Source: Bacteroidales bacterium
Lineage (GTDB): Bacteria; Bacteroidota; Bacteroidia; Bacteroidales; F082
Length of the DNA: 64,000 nucleotides
Direction: 5' to 3'
Assembly: GCA_028704385.1 (NCBI GenBank)
Contig: JAQVLA010000015.1
Span: 1 to 64,000, forward strand
Part shown: piece after piece, positions 7,866 to 17,223 of the stretch
Layout of the letters: each line of letters starts with the position of its first letter
Numbering within the stretch: position 1 is the stretch's first letter
Notes under the pieces: generated by a model
Seen by the model: only the letters and a program-made list of their open reading frames with translations
What the model was told of the DNA's origin: nothing
Databases searched by the model: none
Program-made: the position numbers and the translations under genes

Positions 7866-10100
7866 ATGATGAAAAGGAATATTTTAGTATCATTAGTTAT
7901 CCGAAGTAAGCATTTACCTTTCTTTGTTTTTTTGGGATTATTTATAAGTGTGGTAATGTTTTTTAATTCTAATGTTTTCGCAGAAGAACATCTTCTTGAT
8001 CGAAATCAAAAATCTGACTTTGCAGGTGGATCTGGAACATACAGTGATCCCTGGTTGATTGAAACGCCGGAGCAACTGGATTTGGTAAGAAACTATCTAA
8101 ACGACTACTTCCTATTACTTAACAATCTTGATCTGGATGTTTACCCATTTAATAGCGGAAGTGGCTGGGAGCCAATAGGAACAATCATTAATCCGTTTAA
8201 GGGACATTTTAATGGAGGAGGCTTTTACATCTTTAATCTTTTTATTGAAAGACCTTATGGCAGAGATAATGGTTTATTTGGCCATATGATAGGTGGCACC
8301 TTAAGTGATGTTAAGCTGAAAAATGTATTTGTGAATGGTAGGTATAAAGTTGGTTCTTTATTAGGGACTGCCTTTTCAGGCACTGAAATAAGTAATTGCT
8401 CGGCAGAGAATATAGAATTACATGTTGAGGAACGATTTTCTGGTGGGCTTGTCGGTAGTGCCGATGATATAAGCCTTTACAGATGTTCGGCAGAGGGAAT
8501 GATTTTTAAAAATGCTTACTTCGACTGGAACTTCATTGGAGGTTTAATTGGTTCAATTACATCCTCAACTACTAATACCGGAAGCAGGGTAATTGAGTGT
8601 TTTGCTAAGGTCGGTATTATCAGTGAAGCGCACAATTCCTATGGGGGATTGGTTGGTACAATGTGGTACAAAGCAGAGATTGTCAATTCCTATGCCATTG
8701 GATCAATTGTTGCCAATGGCGATAGAGCAGGTGGGCTTGTTGGTGATGCCAGCCTCGGGAATGGAAAAAAATCAGTAATAAATTCTTATGCCGCTGTAAA
8801 TATTGATACTGATCCTTACGCATCGGATGTGCGTGGGTTTGTTGGGATGCCTTCTGGAGGTCCTTTTGAGGGCAATTTTTATGATATTCAGGTAGCCGGA
8901 TCAACAAATACCGATTGGTCTGCTACACCAAAATCGACAGCCGCAATGAAAAATACGGAAACTTATTTAGAGGCTGGATGGGATTTTGATAATGTTTGGG
9001 AAATCGACCCTGAGGGTATTATTAATGATGGCTATCCCTTTTTACGATGGAATGAATCTTCAAATATTTGCTATAAACCTTTTGCTTTGGAAATTGTAGC
9101 ACTCAATGATACCGCTGTTGGTTTTGAATGGCAATTAATGGATCAAAGTCAGACGTCTGATTTGGCCATAGGACCAGCCGGATTTGATCCGAATAATGAA
9201 GGTTGGGTTATCCCTGATTTGGAAGAAACTTTTTTTAATATAGATACTTTAACCGCTGCCACCGATTATGATGTTTATGTTAGAAATACTTGTCAGAATG
9301 GTGGTTATAGTGATTGGCTCGGACCACTTAGTTTTCAAACTTTTTCTATATTTGAATTAATGGGTGGAGGTTCCTTTTGTTTTGGCCAGACGGATAGTTT
9401 GAGTGTTTATCTTGCAGAATCTGATTCAAGTATATATTACACCCTTTATCATCAAGGTGATTCAATAGGGCCGGCATTGCAAAGCCATGGAGATACGATT
9501 TCATGGATGGTTTCTGATACTGGAACCTATAGGGTTTTGGCATTCAATGAAAAAGGTTCGGTATGGATGGAGGGACAAGTCAATGTAAGTGTGTTGCCTT
9601 TGCCAGATGTTTTTTTGGTCTTAAATTTTGATACAATCTGTGCTGATGTAATTCCGTTTCTATTGACGGGCGGTTATCCTACGGGGGGAGTTTTTTCAGG
9701 TGAAGGTGTAATCAATAATTACTTTTTTGCAGAGCAATTAGAACCAGGGTTTCATACCATAAATTATTCTTGCACAAATGAATATGGTTGTACGAACTTA
9801 GCCAGTGCTGATTATTATCTCGATGAATGCAGTGGACTGACTGAAGCTTTAACTGATTCTCAAAGCTTGATTATCACTCCTAATCCTGTGGATGAGTTGC
9901 TGACAATTTCTTCAAACGGAATTATAGCTTTTAAACGTCTGGTTATTTATGACTTAAATGGCCAAGAGATTAAAAATGTTTCGATTTTTAGGGATATTAA
10001 AAAGCTGGAGATTAATGTCAGCCATCTTCCGGCTGGTAGTTATATTGTCAAACTGGAAGGGAAGTCTAAGATAAAACTACTTAAGTTTATTAAAAACTAA
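7866..10100 (+). CDS. GLUG-repeat and Fn3-like secreted protein with T9SS sorting domain
   Basis: This 744-residue paralogue of the preceding lipoprotein keeps the same repeat order (GLFGHM, GGLVGS, GGLIGS, GGLVGT, GGLVGD) up to WDFDNVWEIDP. It has a long N-terminal signal segment ending near NSNVFAEE rather than a lipobox. From about residue 395 it adds a fibronectin-III-like domain (TLTAATDYDVYVRNTC) and an immunoglobulin-like region. It ends with a type A T9SS domain (IITPNPVDELLTIS ... LPAGSYIVKLEG ... KLLKFIKN). Such proteins are exported by T9SS and fixed to or released from the outer surface. It is probably co-transcribed with the lipoprotein. Its final 4 bases overlap the convergent YihY gene. 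Confidence 0.8.
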   Translation: MMKRNILVSLVIRSKHLPFFVFLGLFISVVMFFNSNVFAEEHLLDRNQKSDFAGGSGTYSDPWLIETPEQLDLVRNYLNDYFLLLNNLDLDVYPFNSGSGWEPIGTIINPFKGHFNGGGFYIFNLFIERPYGRDNGLFGHMIGGTLSDVKLKNVFVNGRYKVGSLLGTAFSGTEISNCSAENIELHVEERFSGGLVGSADDISLYRCSAEGMIFKNAYFDWNFIGGLIGSITSSTTNTGSRVIECFAKVGIISEAHNSYGGLVGTMWYKAEIVNSYAIGSIVANGDRAGGLVGDASLGNGKKSVINSYAAVNIDTDPYASDVRGFVGMPSGGPFEGNFYDIQVAGSTNTDWSATPKSTAAMKNTETYLEAGWDFDNVWEIDPEGIINDGYPFLRWNESSNICYKPFALEIVALNDTAVGFEWQLMDQSQTSDLAIGPAGFDPNNEGWVIPDLEETFFNIDTLTAATDYDVYVRNTCQNGGYSDWLGPLSFQTFSIFELMGGGSFCFGQTDSLSVYLAESDSSIYYTLYHQGDSIGPALQSHGDTISWMVSDTGTYRVLAFNEKGSVWMEGQVNVSVLPLPDVFLVLNFDTICADVIPFLLTGGYPTGGVFSGEGVINNYFFAEQLEPGFHTINYSCTNEYGCTNLASADYYLDECSGLTEALTDSQSLIITPNPVDELLTISSNGIIAFKRLVIYDLNGQEIKNVSIFRDIKKLEINVSHLPAGSYIVKLEGKSKIKLLKFIKN

Positions 10101-11056
10101 TTCTCAATATCTTCCAATGCCCGATTTTCGCGTTTGGCGAGCAGTATGCTTGCGTTTAGCTCAAAGCCAATGAGTAAAATAATGGCATTAAAGTACAGCC
10201 ACATCATAAAGATGATCAGCGTTCCGATGGAGCCATAGAGCGCATTGTAGCGCGAAAAATTAGATATATAGAAGTTAAAAGCCAGCGTACCAAAAATGAA
10301 AAGTGCGGTTGCCAAAATGCTTCCCGGACTGATAAAATGGTATTCTTTACGCCTGGCGGGTGCGTAATAATACAACATCGAAAGGCTGAGAAAGGTTAAA
10401 AATACGATTACTAACCATCTTAAAATTTGTAACAGCTGTGCCGTGAAACCACGCTCTATCCAGCCTCTGGCAATCATCCAATGAATTGATACCCCGCCCA
10501 TTGTGATCAATGAAATGGCAAGTACAACAAAAATAGAAAGCACAACCAACAGAAATATTGCAGAGAGCCGCTGTTGCAACCAGTTTTTTGTGTCGATGCT
10601 GTGCCAGGTGCTATTAAATCCGTCCATGATCGCACTGATGCCGTTTGTGCTAAATATAAAGGTGAGGATAAAACTCAACGAAAGCAATCCCGTATTTTGG
10701 CGCATCACGATTTCAGTAATCGTTTCTTCCACTTCATGAAAGGTATCCGGAGGAATGATATCTTCGAAAAGTCCCATGAGGGTTTGCTGGAAGTTTTCGA
10801 TTGGAATATACGGGATCAAAGTGAAAATAAAGAGTATGAAAGGAAAAATTGCCAGGAAAAAGTTAAACGCAACAGCCGCAGCACGTATGGATAATGCTCC
10901 TTTGAAAATGCCTTTGGCAAAGAAAATCAGTACGTCGTACAAGGGAACTTTATCGAATCCGGGCAGGATCAGCAGTCGAAGTATGGCTTCAATGCGTTCT
11001 TTTAATCGACGACTCAGCGATTTCAATTTAGCGAAAAACAAAGCAATTTGCGACAT
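10097..11056 (-). CDS. YihY/virulence factor BrkB family membrane protein
   Basis: The 319-residue protein has about six transmembrane segments and the conserved stretches GALSIRAAAVAFNFFLAIFP and YGSIGTLIIFMMWLYFNAI, which are diagnostic of the YihY/BrkB family. These inner-membrane proteins have no firmly established activity; the old name ribonuclease BN is wrong for them. It lies 1 bp downstream of nadC, probably in one transcript with DUF4783 and nadC. The ATG at 11056 is well placed. Nothing is unusual in length or motifs. Confidence 0.85.
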   Translation of the reverse strand: MSQIALFFAKLKSLSRRLKERIEAILRLLILPGFDKVPLYDVLIFFAKGIFKGALSIRAAAVAFNFFLAIFPFILFIFTLIPYIPIENFQQTLMGLFEDIIPPDTFHEVEETITEIVMRQNTGLLSLSFILTFIFSTNGISAIMDGFNSTWHSIDTKNWLQQRLSAIFLLVVLSIFVVLAISLITMGGVSIHWMIARGWIERGFTAQLLQILRWLVIVFLTFLSLSMLYYYAPARRKEYHFISPGSILATALFIFGTLAFNFYISNFSRYNALYGSIGTLIIFMMWLYFNAIILLIGFELNASILLAKRENRALEDIEN

Positions 11057-11057
11057 A

Positions 11058-11912
11058 TTAAGCTTTTATAGCCCTCAGGCTCAAATCGAGGCTTTTGATA
11101 TGGTGCGTTAAAGCTCCTACTGATATATAATCAACGCCTGTAGCTGCATAATCGTAAATGGTGGTTTCGGTGATCCCGCCAGAGGCTTCTGTTTCGAATC
11201 GGCCATTAATTAAAACGACTGCTTTTCGTAAATTTTCCGGACTAAAATTATCCAGCATGATACGTTTAAAGCCCCCAATCTGAAGTGCTTTTTCCAGTTC
11301 ATCAAAATTTCTTACTTCCAGCTCAACCGGAATTTCAATTTGATGCTTTTTGAGGTAATTATCCACTGCTTTTAGTGCTTCAGCAATTCCTCCGGCGAAA
11401 TCGACATGGTTATTTTTAATGAGAATCATATCAAACAGGCCAAAACGATGATTTGCTCCGCCTCCGATGGCAACAGCAATTTTTTCAAAAATTCTCAGGC
11501 CTGGTGTTGTTTTGCGGGTGTCGAGCAATACGGTTGGCAACTCCCTGAGAAGCTTTTTGTAGGCCGCCGTCTTAGTGGCAATGCCGCTCATTCTTTGCAT
11601 ATAATTGAGTGCCAGCCGTTCGGCCGAAAGCATTGAAACAACTTTGCCTTTCACCTTAAATACAATATCACCGGGTTCTACGGATTTTCCGTCAGGTATA
11701 AGCTGTTCAAAAGCTGTTTCAGGGTCAATTAGCTTAAACACTTTTTGGGCAACAGCCACACCGGCAATAATTCCGGCTTCCTTTACGAGTAGTTGCATCG
11801 TCCCTTTTGCCTCTGAAGGTATCGTAGCCAGTGAGGTGTGATCACCATCACCAAGATCCTCCTTAATAGCAGCTAAAATATGACTCTCAATAATTTCTTC
11901 GGTAGCATTCAT
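11058..11912 (-). CDS. nadC: Nicotinate-nucleotide pyrophosphorylase (carboxylating)
   Basis: This 284-residue enzyme condenses quinolinate with PRPP to give nicotinate mononucleotide, CO2 and PPi in de novo NAD synthesis. Family marks are plain: EDLGDGDHTS at the N-terminus, LNYMQRMSGIAT, the PRPP/quinolinate-binding LDTRKTTPGLR, GGGANHRFGLFDMILIKNNH, and near the C-terminus LEASGGI-like EASGGITETTI. Length is normal. Its start overlaps the stop of the upstream DUF4783 gene (ATGA at 11909-11912), showing translational coupling, and YihY follows directly, an arrangement common in Bacteroidota. No nadA or nadB lies in the window. Confidence 0.95.
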   Translation of the reverse strand: MNATEEIIESHILAAIKEDLGDGDHTSLATIPSEAKGTMQLLVKEAGIIAGVAVAQKVFKLIDPETAFEQLIPDGKSVEPGDIVFKVKGKVVSMLSAERLALNYMQRMSGIATKTAAYKKLLRELPTVLLDTRKTTPGLRIFEKIAVAIGGGANHRFGLFDMILIKNNHVDFAGGIAEALKAVDNYLKKHQIEIPVELEVRNFDELEKALQIGGFKRIMLDNFSPENLRKAVVLINGRFETEASGGITETTIYDYAATGVDYISVGALTHHIKSLDLSLRAIKA

Positions 11913-12304
11913 TTGATCAGGCTGATTTCTATGGATTGTATCTGTTTGTTACTCGTCTGGATCAATATATATACACGATATGATTTAGTTTCATCTTTTA
12001 AATTTCCAATCAGATAGCCAGCTTTTGCATCGGTTGTATTACCTGATTCCAAAAGTTTAAAATCAGGATTTTTGAGCTTGTTAAAAAAAATATCTAGTTG
12101 CTTTTCAGCTTGTTGCTTGTTGAAAACACCTTTTTGTCCGGGCAGATTCAACGAAACCGCCGAAGACATATGTGCTTTTAGTCCGGCAGCATCCTGGTTT
12201 TCGATCAAGAGTTTGATTTCAGTAAACATATAAGAATTGTCCTGTGCTGTAACAGCATCACAAATCAAAAGTAAAAAGCTGATGATGAGAACTATATTTT
12301 TCAT
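11909..12304 (-). CDS. DUF4783 family secreted protein
   Basis: The 131-residue protein has a signal peptide (hydrophobic residues 4-19, cleavage after TAQ), so it is exported to the periplasm. The mature part of about 110 residues fits the NTF2-like DUF4783 family of Bacteroidota, with a helix-rich N-terminal half (FTEIKLLIENQDAAGLKAHM) and beta strands near the C-terminus. No catalytic residue pattern was recognised and its role is unknown. It overlaps nadC by 4 bp and is the first gene of the DUF4783-nadC-yihY run. Coupling to nadC is common in the phylum, but no metabolic link is known to me. Confidence 0.78.
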   Translation of the reverse strand: MKNIVLIISFLLLICDAVTAQDNSYMFTEIKLLIENQDAAGLKAHMSSAVSLNLPGQKGVFNKQQAEKQLDIFFNKLKNPDFKLLESGNTTDAKAGYLIGNLKDETKSYRVYILIQTSNKQIQSIEISLIK

Positions 12305-12516
12305 TATTTGGAAATCGAACGCTGCCGTAAAATTACTGTTTTTTTTCCTGACAATGACTTAGAGCCTGTTAATGTCCTGATTCTTTGAATAAATGATATT
12401 TCAAAATCGCTTATTTGATTGTGATTATTTCCTGGCAACCTTCTCATTCACCATAATTATATATGCTGTTTCAGGGCAAAAAAATTAACTTTGCTATTTC
12501 TCAAACGATCAAAATT

Positions 12517-13227
12517 ATGAAGTTGCGTTATATATCCTGGCTGCTGATATTCAATTTATTGCTTTTGATTTCCTGCCTTCCGGAGGAAAAATCAGAAACA
12601 GAAAAATTTGAGAAGGAGCTGAATTCTTTTAATGAGTCTATGGAAAATATTGGGCAAACGATGGATCTTGTTGATGCCATGCAGGCCGAAGTTGATCGCG
12701 TTGAAAAAAGCAGAGCATCAGGCGATCTTACTGACGAAGAGGCTGATGAACAGCTGAATGAGGTAAAGCAAACTTTTGGACGGGTAATCGCCCGACGATC
12801 TAATATTAATCCGGCTACTTCCCTGCCTGGTTGGGCTTTAGCACTTGGATTGTCAGAGCCTCACGGACTATTACTCGATAAGGATTTTTCACAGCTTACC
12901 TCAATCAATAATCCTGAGGAGGGTTTCAATTCGGTTTTACTGGTGTATAATGGCGATTACGAAAAGGCTATGGCTGAAGCATCAAGGATTGCCAGCCAGG
13001 CCGGTATTCCTTTGTCAAAAGATTACAAACAAGCTGTAGAATTGGCTAAAACCTACAACACCACACCTTTAAAAGGTGTGGCTTATATGAACTTCGATCC
13101 TTTTGTTTCAGACGCCGACTTCAATATCTCAGTAACTGTTGACGAAACCGGAATGCTGACAATCAGTGCTGTTGACGTTGCCCAGATGCGGAAACAATTT
13201 GAAAGGGAAGAACGAGAAACACCTTAA
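12517..13227 (+). CDS. Hypothetical lipoprotein with coiled-coil N-terminal region
   Basis: ATG at 12517 gives a 236-residue protein whose signal peptide ends in the lipobox LISC (Cys20). Starting further upstream at 12463 would bury that signal, so it was rejected. Residues 25-90 are strongly charged and heptad-like (ETEKFEKELNSFNESMENI), suggesting a coiled coil. The rest is a mixed alpha/beta domain of no recognised family. A -7 element TAACTTTG lies at 12486-12493, without a clear -33. The SDR gene starts 3 bp after its stop, so the two are co-transcribed. Function unknown. Confidence 0.7.
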   Translation: MKLRYISWLLIFNLLLLISCLPEEKSETEKFEKELNSFNESMENIGQTMDLVDAMQAEVDRVEKSRASGDLTDEEADEQLNEVKQTFGRVIARRSNINPATSLPGWALALGLSEPHGLLLDKDFSQLTSINNPEEGFNSVLLVYNGDYEKAMAEASRIASQAGIPLSKDYKQAVELAKTYNTTPLKGVAYMNFDPFVSDADFNISVTVDETGMLTISAVDVAQMRKQFEREERETP

Positions 13228-13230
13228 TAT

Positions 13231-13941
13231 ATGCAACACAAAATTTTAATTGCCGGAGCTGGAAAAGGAATAGGGTTGGAGCTTGTGAAACAGATGCTGG
13301 CAACCGGAAATAATATAGTTATGGCTGTTTCGAGGGATATCAGTCAACTTAGGATTCTGGAAGAGAAAGTCAATATCAATTCTGGTTCTGTGAGCCTGAT
13401 TCCTGTTGCATTGGATTTTTCCAAACATGATTTTACCTCGGTTTTAGATAAGGTAATAAGGAAGTATGATTTTAAGCCTGATATTGTCATTTACAATGTA
13501 GGTTTATTAGTTAATAAGCCATTTGCAGCATTTAGCCATTCTGATTTCGATCAAATGTTTGATACTAATATAAAAGGTGCATTCAGGCTGTTTCAGTTTT
13601 TACTGCCTCATTTGGCCGAGGGTTCGCATTTGTTGGGAATCACTAGTATGGGAGCTTATCAGGGGAGTGCAAAATTTCCGGGATTATCCTTATACAGTGC
13701 TTCAAAAGCAGCTCTGGCAGTTTTAATGGAATGTTTGGCCGAAGAATTGAAAGATCGTGGTATCAGGGCGAATGCATTGGCATTGGGTGCTGTGCAAACC
13801 GAAATGCTAACCCAGGCCTTTCCGGGATACAAAGCACCGCTTTCAGCTGATGAAATGGCGGCATTTATTGCGGATTTTGCAGTTAAGGGCTCACTTTTTT
13901 TTAATGGAAAAATACTTCCGGTTTCGGTCTCCACACCTTGA
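13231..13941 (+). CDS. Short-chain dehydrogenase/reductase (SDR) family oxidoreductase
   Basis: This is a 236-residue classical SDR. It has the cofactor motif GAGKGIG near residue 9, the NVGLL segment (NNAG-like) around residue 89, and the catalytic Tyr-x3-Lys in YSASKAALAVL with a preceding Ser in GITSMGAY. An Arg-free loop after the second strand (VSRDISQ) leaves NAD versus NADP preference open. Substrate cannot be inferred. It follows the lipoprotein gene after 3 bp, probably in one operon, and precedes rseC by 91 bp. Length is slightly short for the family but complete. Confidence 0.85.
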   Translation: MQHKILIAGAGKGIGLELVKQMLATGNNIVMAVSRDISQLRILEEKVNINSGSVSLIPVALDFSKHDFTSVLDKVIRKYDFKPDIVIYNVGLLVNKPFAAFSHSDFDQMFDTNIKGAFRLFQFLLPHLAEGSHLLGITSMGAYQGSAKFPGLSLYSASKAALAVLMECLAEELKDRGIRANALALGAVQTEMLTQAFPGYKAPLSADEMAAFIADFAVKGSLFFNGKILPVSVSTP

Positions 13942-14032
13942 ACAGGATGAATTTAATTGTATATTGTTGTGCAGCATACCTGACAGAAAATGGAATTATG
14001 CTTAACTTTGCATTGTTAATGAATTAAATCAG

Positions 14033-14455
14033 ATGTCTGATCAAACCAATTCTGTTACGCATCCTGGTGTTATCATGCAGATTTCGGGTCATATCGCTGA
14101 AGTGATGATACTGGCAAAGTCGGCTTGTAACTCATGTCAGGTTAAAGGAGCCTGCAATATGTCGGAAATGGAAGAAAAAAGGGTTTTTATTGAGCTTCCG
14201 TCAGAACATAATTTCGAAAGCGGACAGCAGGTGGATGTTATGATGAAACAATCTCTTGGAAATTTTGCTGTCTTTCTGGGATATATTCTACCCTTTCTGG
14301 TGTTACTAGCCACTTTGATTATCAGCATCTCGGCCGGACTAAGTGAAGGAATTGCGGGACTATTATCACTCGGTATTTTAGTTCCTTATTTTTTTGTTCT
14401 TTATCAGCTCAGGAGTAAGTTGAGTAAAAAGTTTAGTTTCCAGCTTATTGCCTGA
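14033..14455 (+). CDS. rseC: RseC/MucC family SoxR-reducing-system-type protein
   Basis: The 140-residue protein has the RseC pattern: an N-terminal beta-rich part with a Cys cluster (KSACNSCQVKGACNM, a C-x2-C-x5-C arrangement near residues 27-37) and two transmembrane helices (about 79-97 and 103-124) ending in a basic tail. In Gammaproteobacteria RseC works with the Rnf-like Rsx complex to reduce the SoxR Fe-S cluster. In Bacteroidota it commonly sits directly before rnfB. Here a 2.4-kb T9SS protein gene and a terminator separate it from rnfB. A -7 element TAACTTTG is at 14003-14010. Confidence 0.85.
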   Translation: MSDQTNSVTHPGVIMQISGHIAEVMILAKSACNSCQVKGACNMSEMEEKRVFIELPSEHNFESGQQVDVMMKQSLGNFAVFLGYILPFLVLLATLIISISAGLSEGIAGLLSLGILVPYFFVLYQLRSKLSKKFSFQLIA

Positions 14456-14510
14456 ATGTTCATATAGATATGTTAACTTTTTTATAGTAGTCATCAATAG
14501 TTTTAATAAA

Positions 14511-16886
14511 ATGAAACAGAGTATTACACTTTTACTGTTGCTTTTTTTCGGTCTTACTGCTTTTTCGCAGTCAGATGCATTTAATCGCACAGTACACAAC
14601 CCCGAGAAAGTAGTAAAAGCTACCTATTTCGAAAAAACGCAACCCTTGCGTGACATCGCCCCCATAATACCGGGAGAGCGCAAACGAGCCTGGAAAAACG
14701 ATCTGGTTGGGAATGCCACCATCGAAAACCCGCCTTTTGATCTTGAGGTACCTGAAAATTTGAATGTGATTGATGCTGTTGTGCATGGCAATGCTCAGCG
14801 CGATGGCGATTATTGGCCATTAAGATCGGTGATGGGTTTGGGAAATGTTAATGGAGTTTTTCCCCCCGACACAGAAGGAGATGTGGGGCCGGATCACTAT
14901 TTTTTAATGATAAATTCATCTTTTGCAATCTACAACAAGGAGGGAGTAAAACTCTACGGACCTGCTGATAACAGTACACTTTGGGACGGCTTTCCAGGGC
15001 CTTGGAGTGGCACCAACGACGGCGACCCAATCGTTGTGTACGATGAAGGTGCAGATCGTTGGTTTGCCAGTCAGTTCGCAGTACATACCGATGATGGAAG
15101 CTTCTGGGAACTTGTGGCAATATCCGAAACAGGCGACCCTACAGGAGCGTGGTATCGTTATGCTTTTGAGTTTAACTACTTCAACGATTATCCAAAGTTT
15201 GGTGTTTGGCACAATGCTTATCTGGGTACTTTTAATTATTTCAATTCAAGTGCTACCTCTTATATTGGAGGAGGAGCTGTTGCGCTGGAACGTGATGCTA
15301 TGCTGGCAGGCGATCCGGATGCACGGATGATTGTATTTCCAATCTCAAATTCAAAATATGGCATTCTTCCTGCTGATTATGATGGCACACCACCACCCTC
15401 GGATGAACCGGCATGGTTTGCTCATATCAATCGCACCGGGAATAAACAACTTGAGATTTGGAAAGCAACCATCAACTGGGATAATCCAAATTCATCAACG
15501 TATTCGCTGCAAAACAGCCTTGTTGTTGAAGGCTTTAACGCCAGCGTGGGTTCAATTCCGCAACCCGGCACCACGCAAACTTTGGATGCTATTGGCGGGC
15601 AGTTGATGTTTCGTCTGCAATACAGAAATTTTGGAGACTACAGCACCTTGGTTGCAAACCATACGGTAACAGCTAATGCACGTGCTTCTATTCGCTGGTA
15701 CGAACTTCGTAAGACTTCCACAAATTGGTCTGTTTACCAGCAGGGAACCTGGCAGCCGGATAATGATTATCGCTGGATGGGCAGCATCGCCATGAATGCC
15801 AACGGAAATATCGCTGTAGGTTATAGCGTTTCCAGCTCTACTACCTACCCCAGCATTCGGTATGCTGGCCGTACGGCAAATGCACCACTTGGCCAGTTTA
15901 ATATTCCGGAAACTGTAATCGTTGAGGGTTCAAGTTCGCAAACTAATGTAAATCGATGGGGCGATTATAGCACCATGTCTATTGATCCGGCAGATGATTC
16001 AACTTTCTGGTATGCTCAGATGTATCGTTTGGGAAGCAACTGGCGTACTCAATTTGCTTCTTTCAATTTTGCACCCGGAGTGGCTCCGGAAGTTGATGCA
16101 GGCGATGATCAATATATGTGTATTAGTCAGGCAACAATCGAAACTGAAGCCACAGCTATTGCTGTTGAGTCTGTTTTATGGGAAACCTCAGGAGATGGCA
16201 TCTTGCTTTATACCGATCGTCTGGCCACACTTTATGCCGCTGGCCCGACTGATCGAACCACTGGCGAAGTTACCCTTACTGTAACAGCCACCGGATGGGA
16301 TGGAAGTATTGTTACTGATGATTTCACGCTTTTTATTCACAATCTTCCCGAAGCCATTGCCGGTGCTGACACGCTCATTTGTCAGGATGAGGTGATTGAG
16401 CTTTACGGCGAAGCTGTATATGCTGATAGCACCATTTGGATTACCAGTGGAGACGGTACTTTTAGTGATGCCAATTTATTGAATGCTGTTTATACACCGG
16501 GCGAAACTGATATTCTCAATGGAGCCGTCGAACTGACCTTGCAGGTGTTTGCAAGTGAAGTTTGTGAAGGGGAGGATTCAGATGTACTTTTGCTTACGGT
16601 TGATAATTGTACCGGCATCAATGAACAGTTGGCCGATGACCGGATTATCATTTCGCCAAATCCGACTACTGGCATTTTCACACTTGAAGTAAATATTGAT
16701 GGTCGTTCCGATATTCAATGGGAACTGTTTGACGGTCAGGGAAAAATGCTGAAAAAATCAGATAGAAAAGCCCGTAAATCAAATTTGCTGACTACTATTG
16801 ACGCTTCAGATCTGGATGCCGGAACTTACTTCCTGAAAGTTCGTGTTGATGGACAAACCTATACTAAAAAGGTTTTAATTCAATAA
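14511..16886 (+). CDS. Large secreted protein with beta-propeller-like N-terminal region and T9SS sorting domain
   Basis: ATG at 14511 gives 791 residues and a signal peptide cleaved near TAFSQ; the upstream ATG at 14448 would mask it. Residues of about 110-530 are rich in Trp/Tyr/Gly-Asp blades (WFASQF, YPKFGVW, WMGSIAMN, WGDYSTMSIDP) and resemble a beta-propeller found in many Bacteroidota exoproteins. Residues of about 535-710 are two related immunoglobulin/PKD-like repeats (VDAGDDQYMC and AIAGADTLIC, each ending in VTL/ELTL strands). The last 80 residues are a type A T9SS domain (IISPNPTTGIFTLEV ... LDAGTYFLKVRV). Function unknown. It splits rseC from the rnf operon. Confidence 0.78.
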   Translation: MKQSITLLLLLFFGLTAFSQSDAFNRTVHNPEKVVKATYFEKTQPLRDIAPIIPGERKRAWKNDLVGNATIENPPFDLEVPENLNVIDAVVHGNAQRDGDYWPLRSVMGLGNVNGVFPPDTEGDVGPDHYFLMINSSFAIYNKEGVKLYGPADNSTLWDGFPGPWSGTNDGDPIVVYDEGADRWFASQFAVHTDDGSFWELVAISETGDPTGAWYRYAFEFNYFNDYPKFGVWHNAYLGTFNYFNSSATSYIGGGAVALERDAMLAGDPDARMIVFPISNSKYGILPADYDGTPPPSDEPAWFAHINRTGNKQLEIWKATINWDNPNSSTYSLQNSLVVEGFNASVGSIPQPGTTQTLDAIGGQLMFRLQYRNFGDYSTLVANHTVTANARASIRWYELRKTSTNWSVYQQGTWQPDNDYRWMGSIAMNANGNIAVGYSVSSSTTYPSIRYAGRTANAPLGQFNIPETVIVEGSSSQTNVNRWGDYSTMSIDPADDSTFWYAQMYRLGSNWRTQFASFNFAPGVAPEVDAGDDQYMCISQATIETEATAIAVESVLWETSGDGILLYTDRLATLYAAGPTDRTTGEVTLTVTATGWDGSIVTDDFTLFIHNLPEAIAGADTLICQDEVIELYGEAVYADSTIWITSGDGTFSDANLLNAVYTPGETDILNGAVELTLQVFASEVCEGEDSDVLLLTVDNCTGINEQLADDRIIISPNPTTGIFTLEVNIDGRSDIQWELFDGQGKMLKKSDRKARKSNLLTTIDASDLDAGTYFLKVRVDGQTYTKKVLIQ

Positions 16887-16967
16887 TTTGAAGAGATAAT
16901 CAAATATAGAGTTCTTTAAATATGTTCTAAATTGCTGATTCTATGGCAATTTAGAAAGTTTCTAAAC

Positions 16968-17010
16968 AAACCCGAAACTTAACTGAAAATCAGTATGTTT
17001 CGGGTTTTTT
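16968..17010 (+). terminator. Rho-independent terminator after the T9SS protein gene
   Basis: An 11-bp perfect inverted repeat, AAACCCGAAAC (16968-16978) with GTTTCGGGTTT (16997-17007), encloses an 18-nt loop and runs straight into a T-run. It separates rseC and the exoprotein from the rnf operon. Confidence 0.75.
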
Positions 17011-17092
17011 GCATCTTACATAACCTATACTTTATTGCGTAAGTAACTTAATAACAACTATATAGCGTTTGAGTGACTACATTTGCAATTGC

Positions 17093-17122
17093 TTGAAAAT
17101 ACAAGCTAATCTGTTATTTTTG
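17093..17122 (+). promoter_or_regulatory. Bacteroidota-type promoter of the rnf operon
   Basis: TTG at 17093-17095, 19 bp, then TATTTTTG at 17115-17122, an excellent -33/-7 pair for this phylum. The leader to the rnfB start codon would be about 95 nt. Confidence 0.6.
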
Positions 17123-17223
17123 CCTTGCTGTTCAGGAATAGGCAGCAAATGGTATTATTTGACTTGAGCCGTTTATGGTCAAACTACCTGAAAAAGAAGT
17201 TTGTAACTTAAAAACTACATATT

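Larger units (their letters stand above)
16887..17223 (+). other. 337-bp intergenic region before rnfB
   Basis: No gene was seen here. It holds the terminator of the preceding gene (16968-17010) and the promoter of the rnf operon (17093-17122). The remaining bases are AT-rich with no repeat or riboswitch that could be recognised. Confidence 0.6.

Noticed and set aside
14848-15330. Several overlapping ORFs of 60-107 residues on both strands inside the T9SS exoprotein gene
   Set aside because: They are shadows of the real frame, which has a signal peptide, repeats and a sorting domain. No independent start signals or family features were seen.
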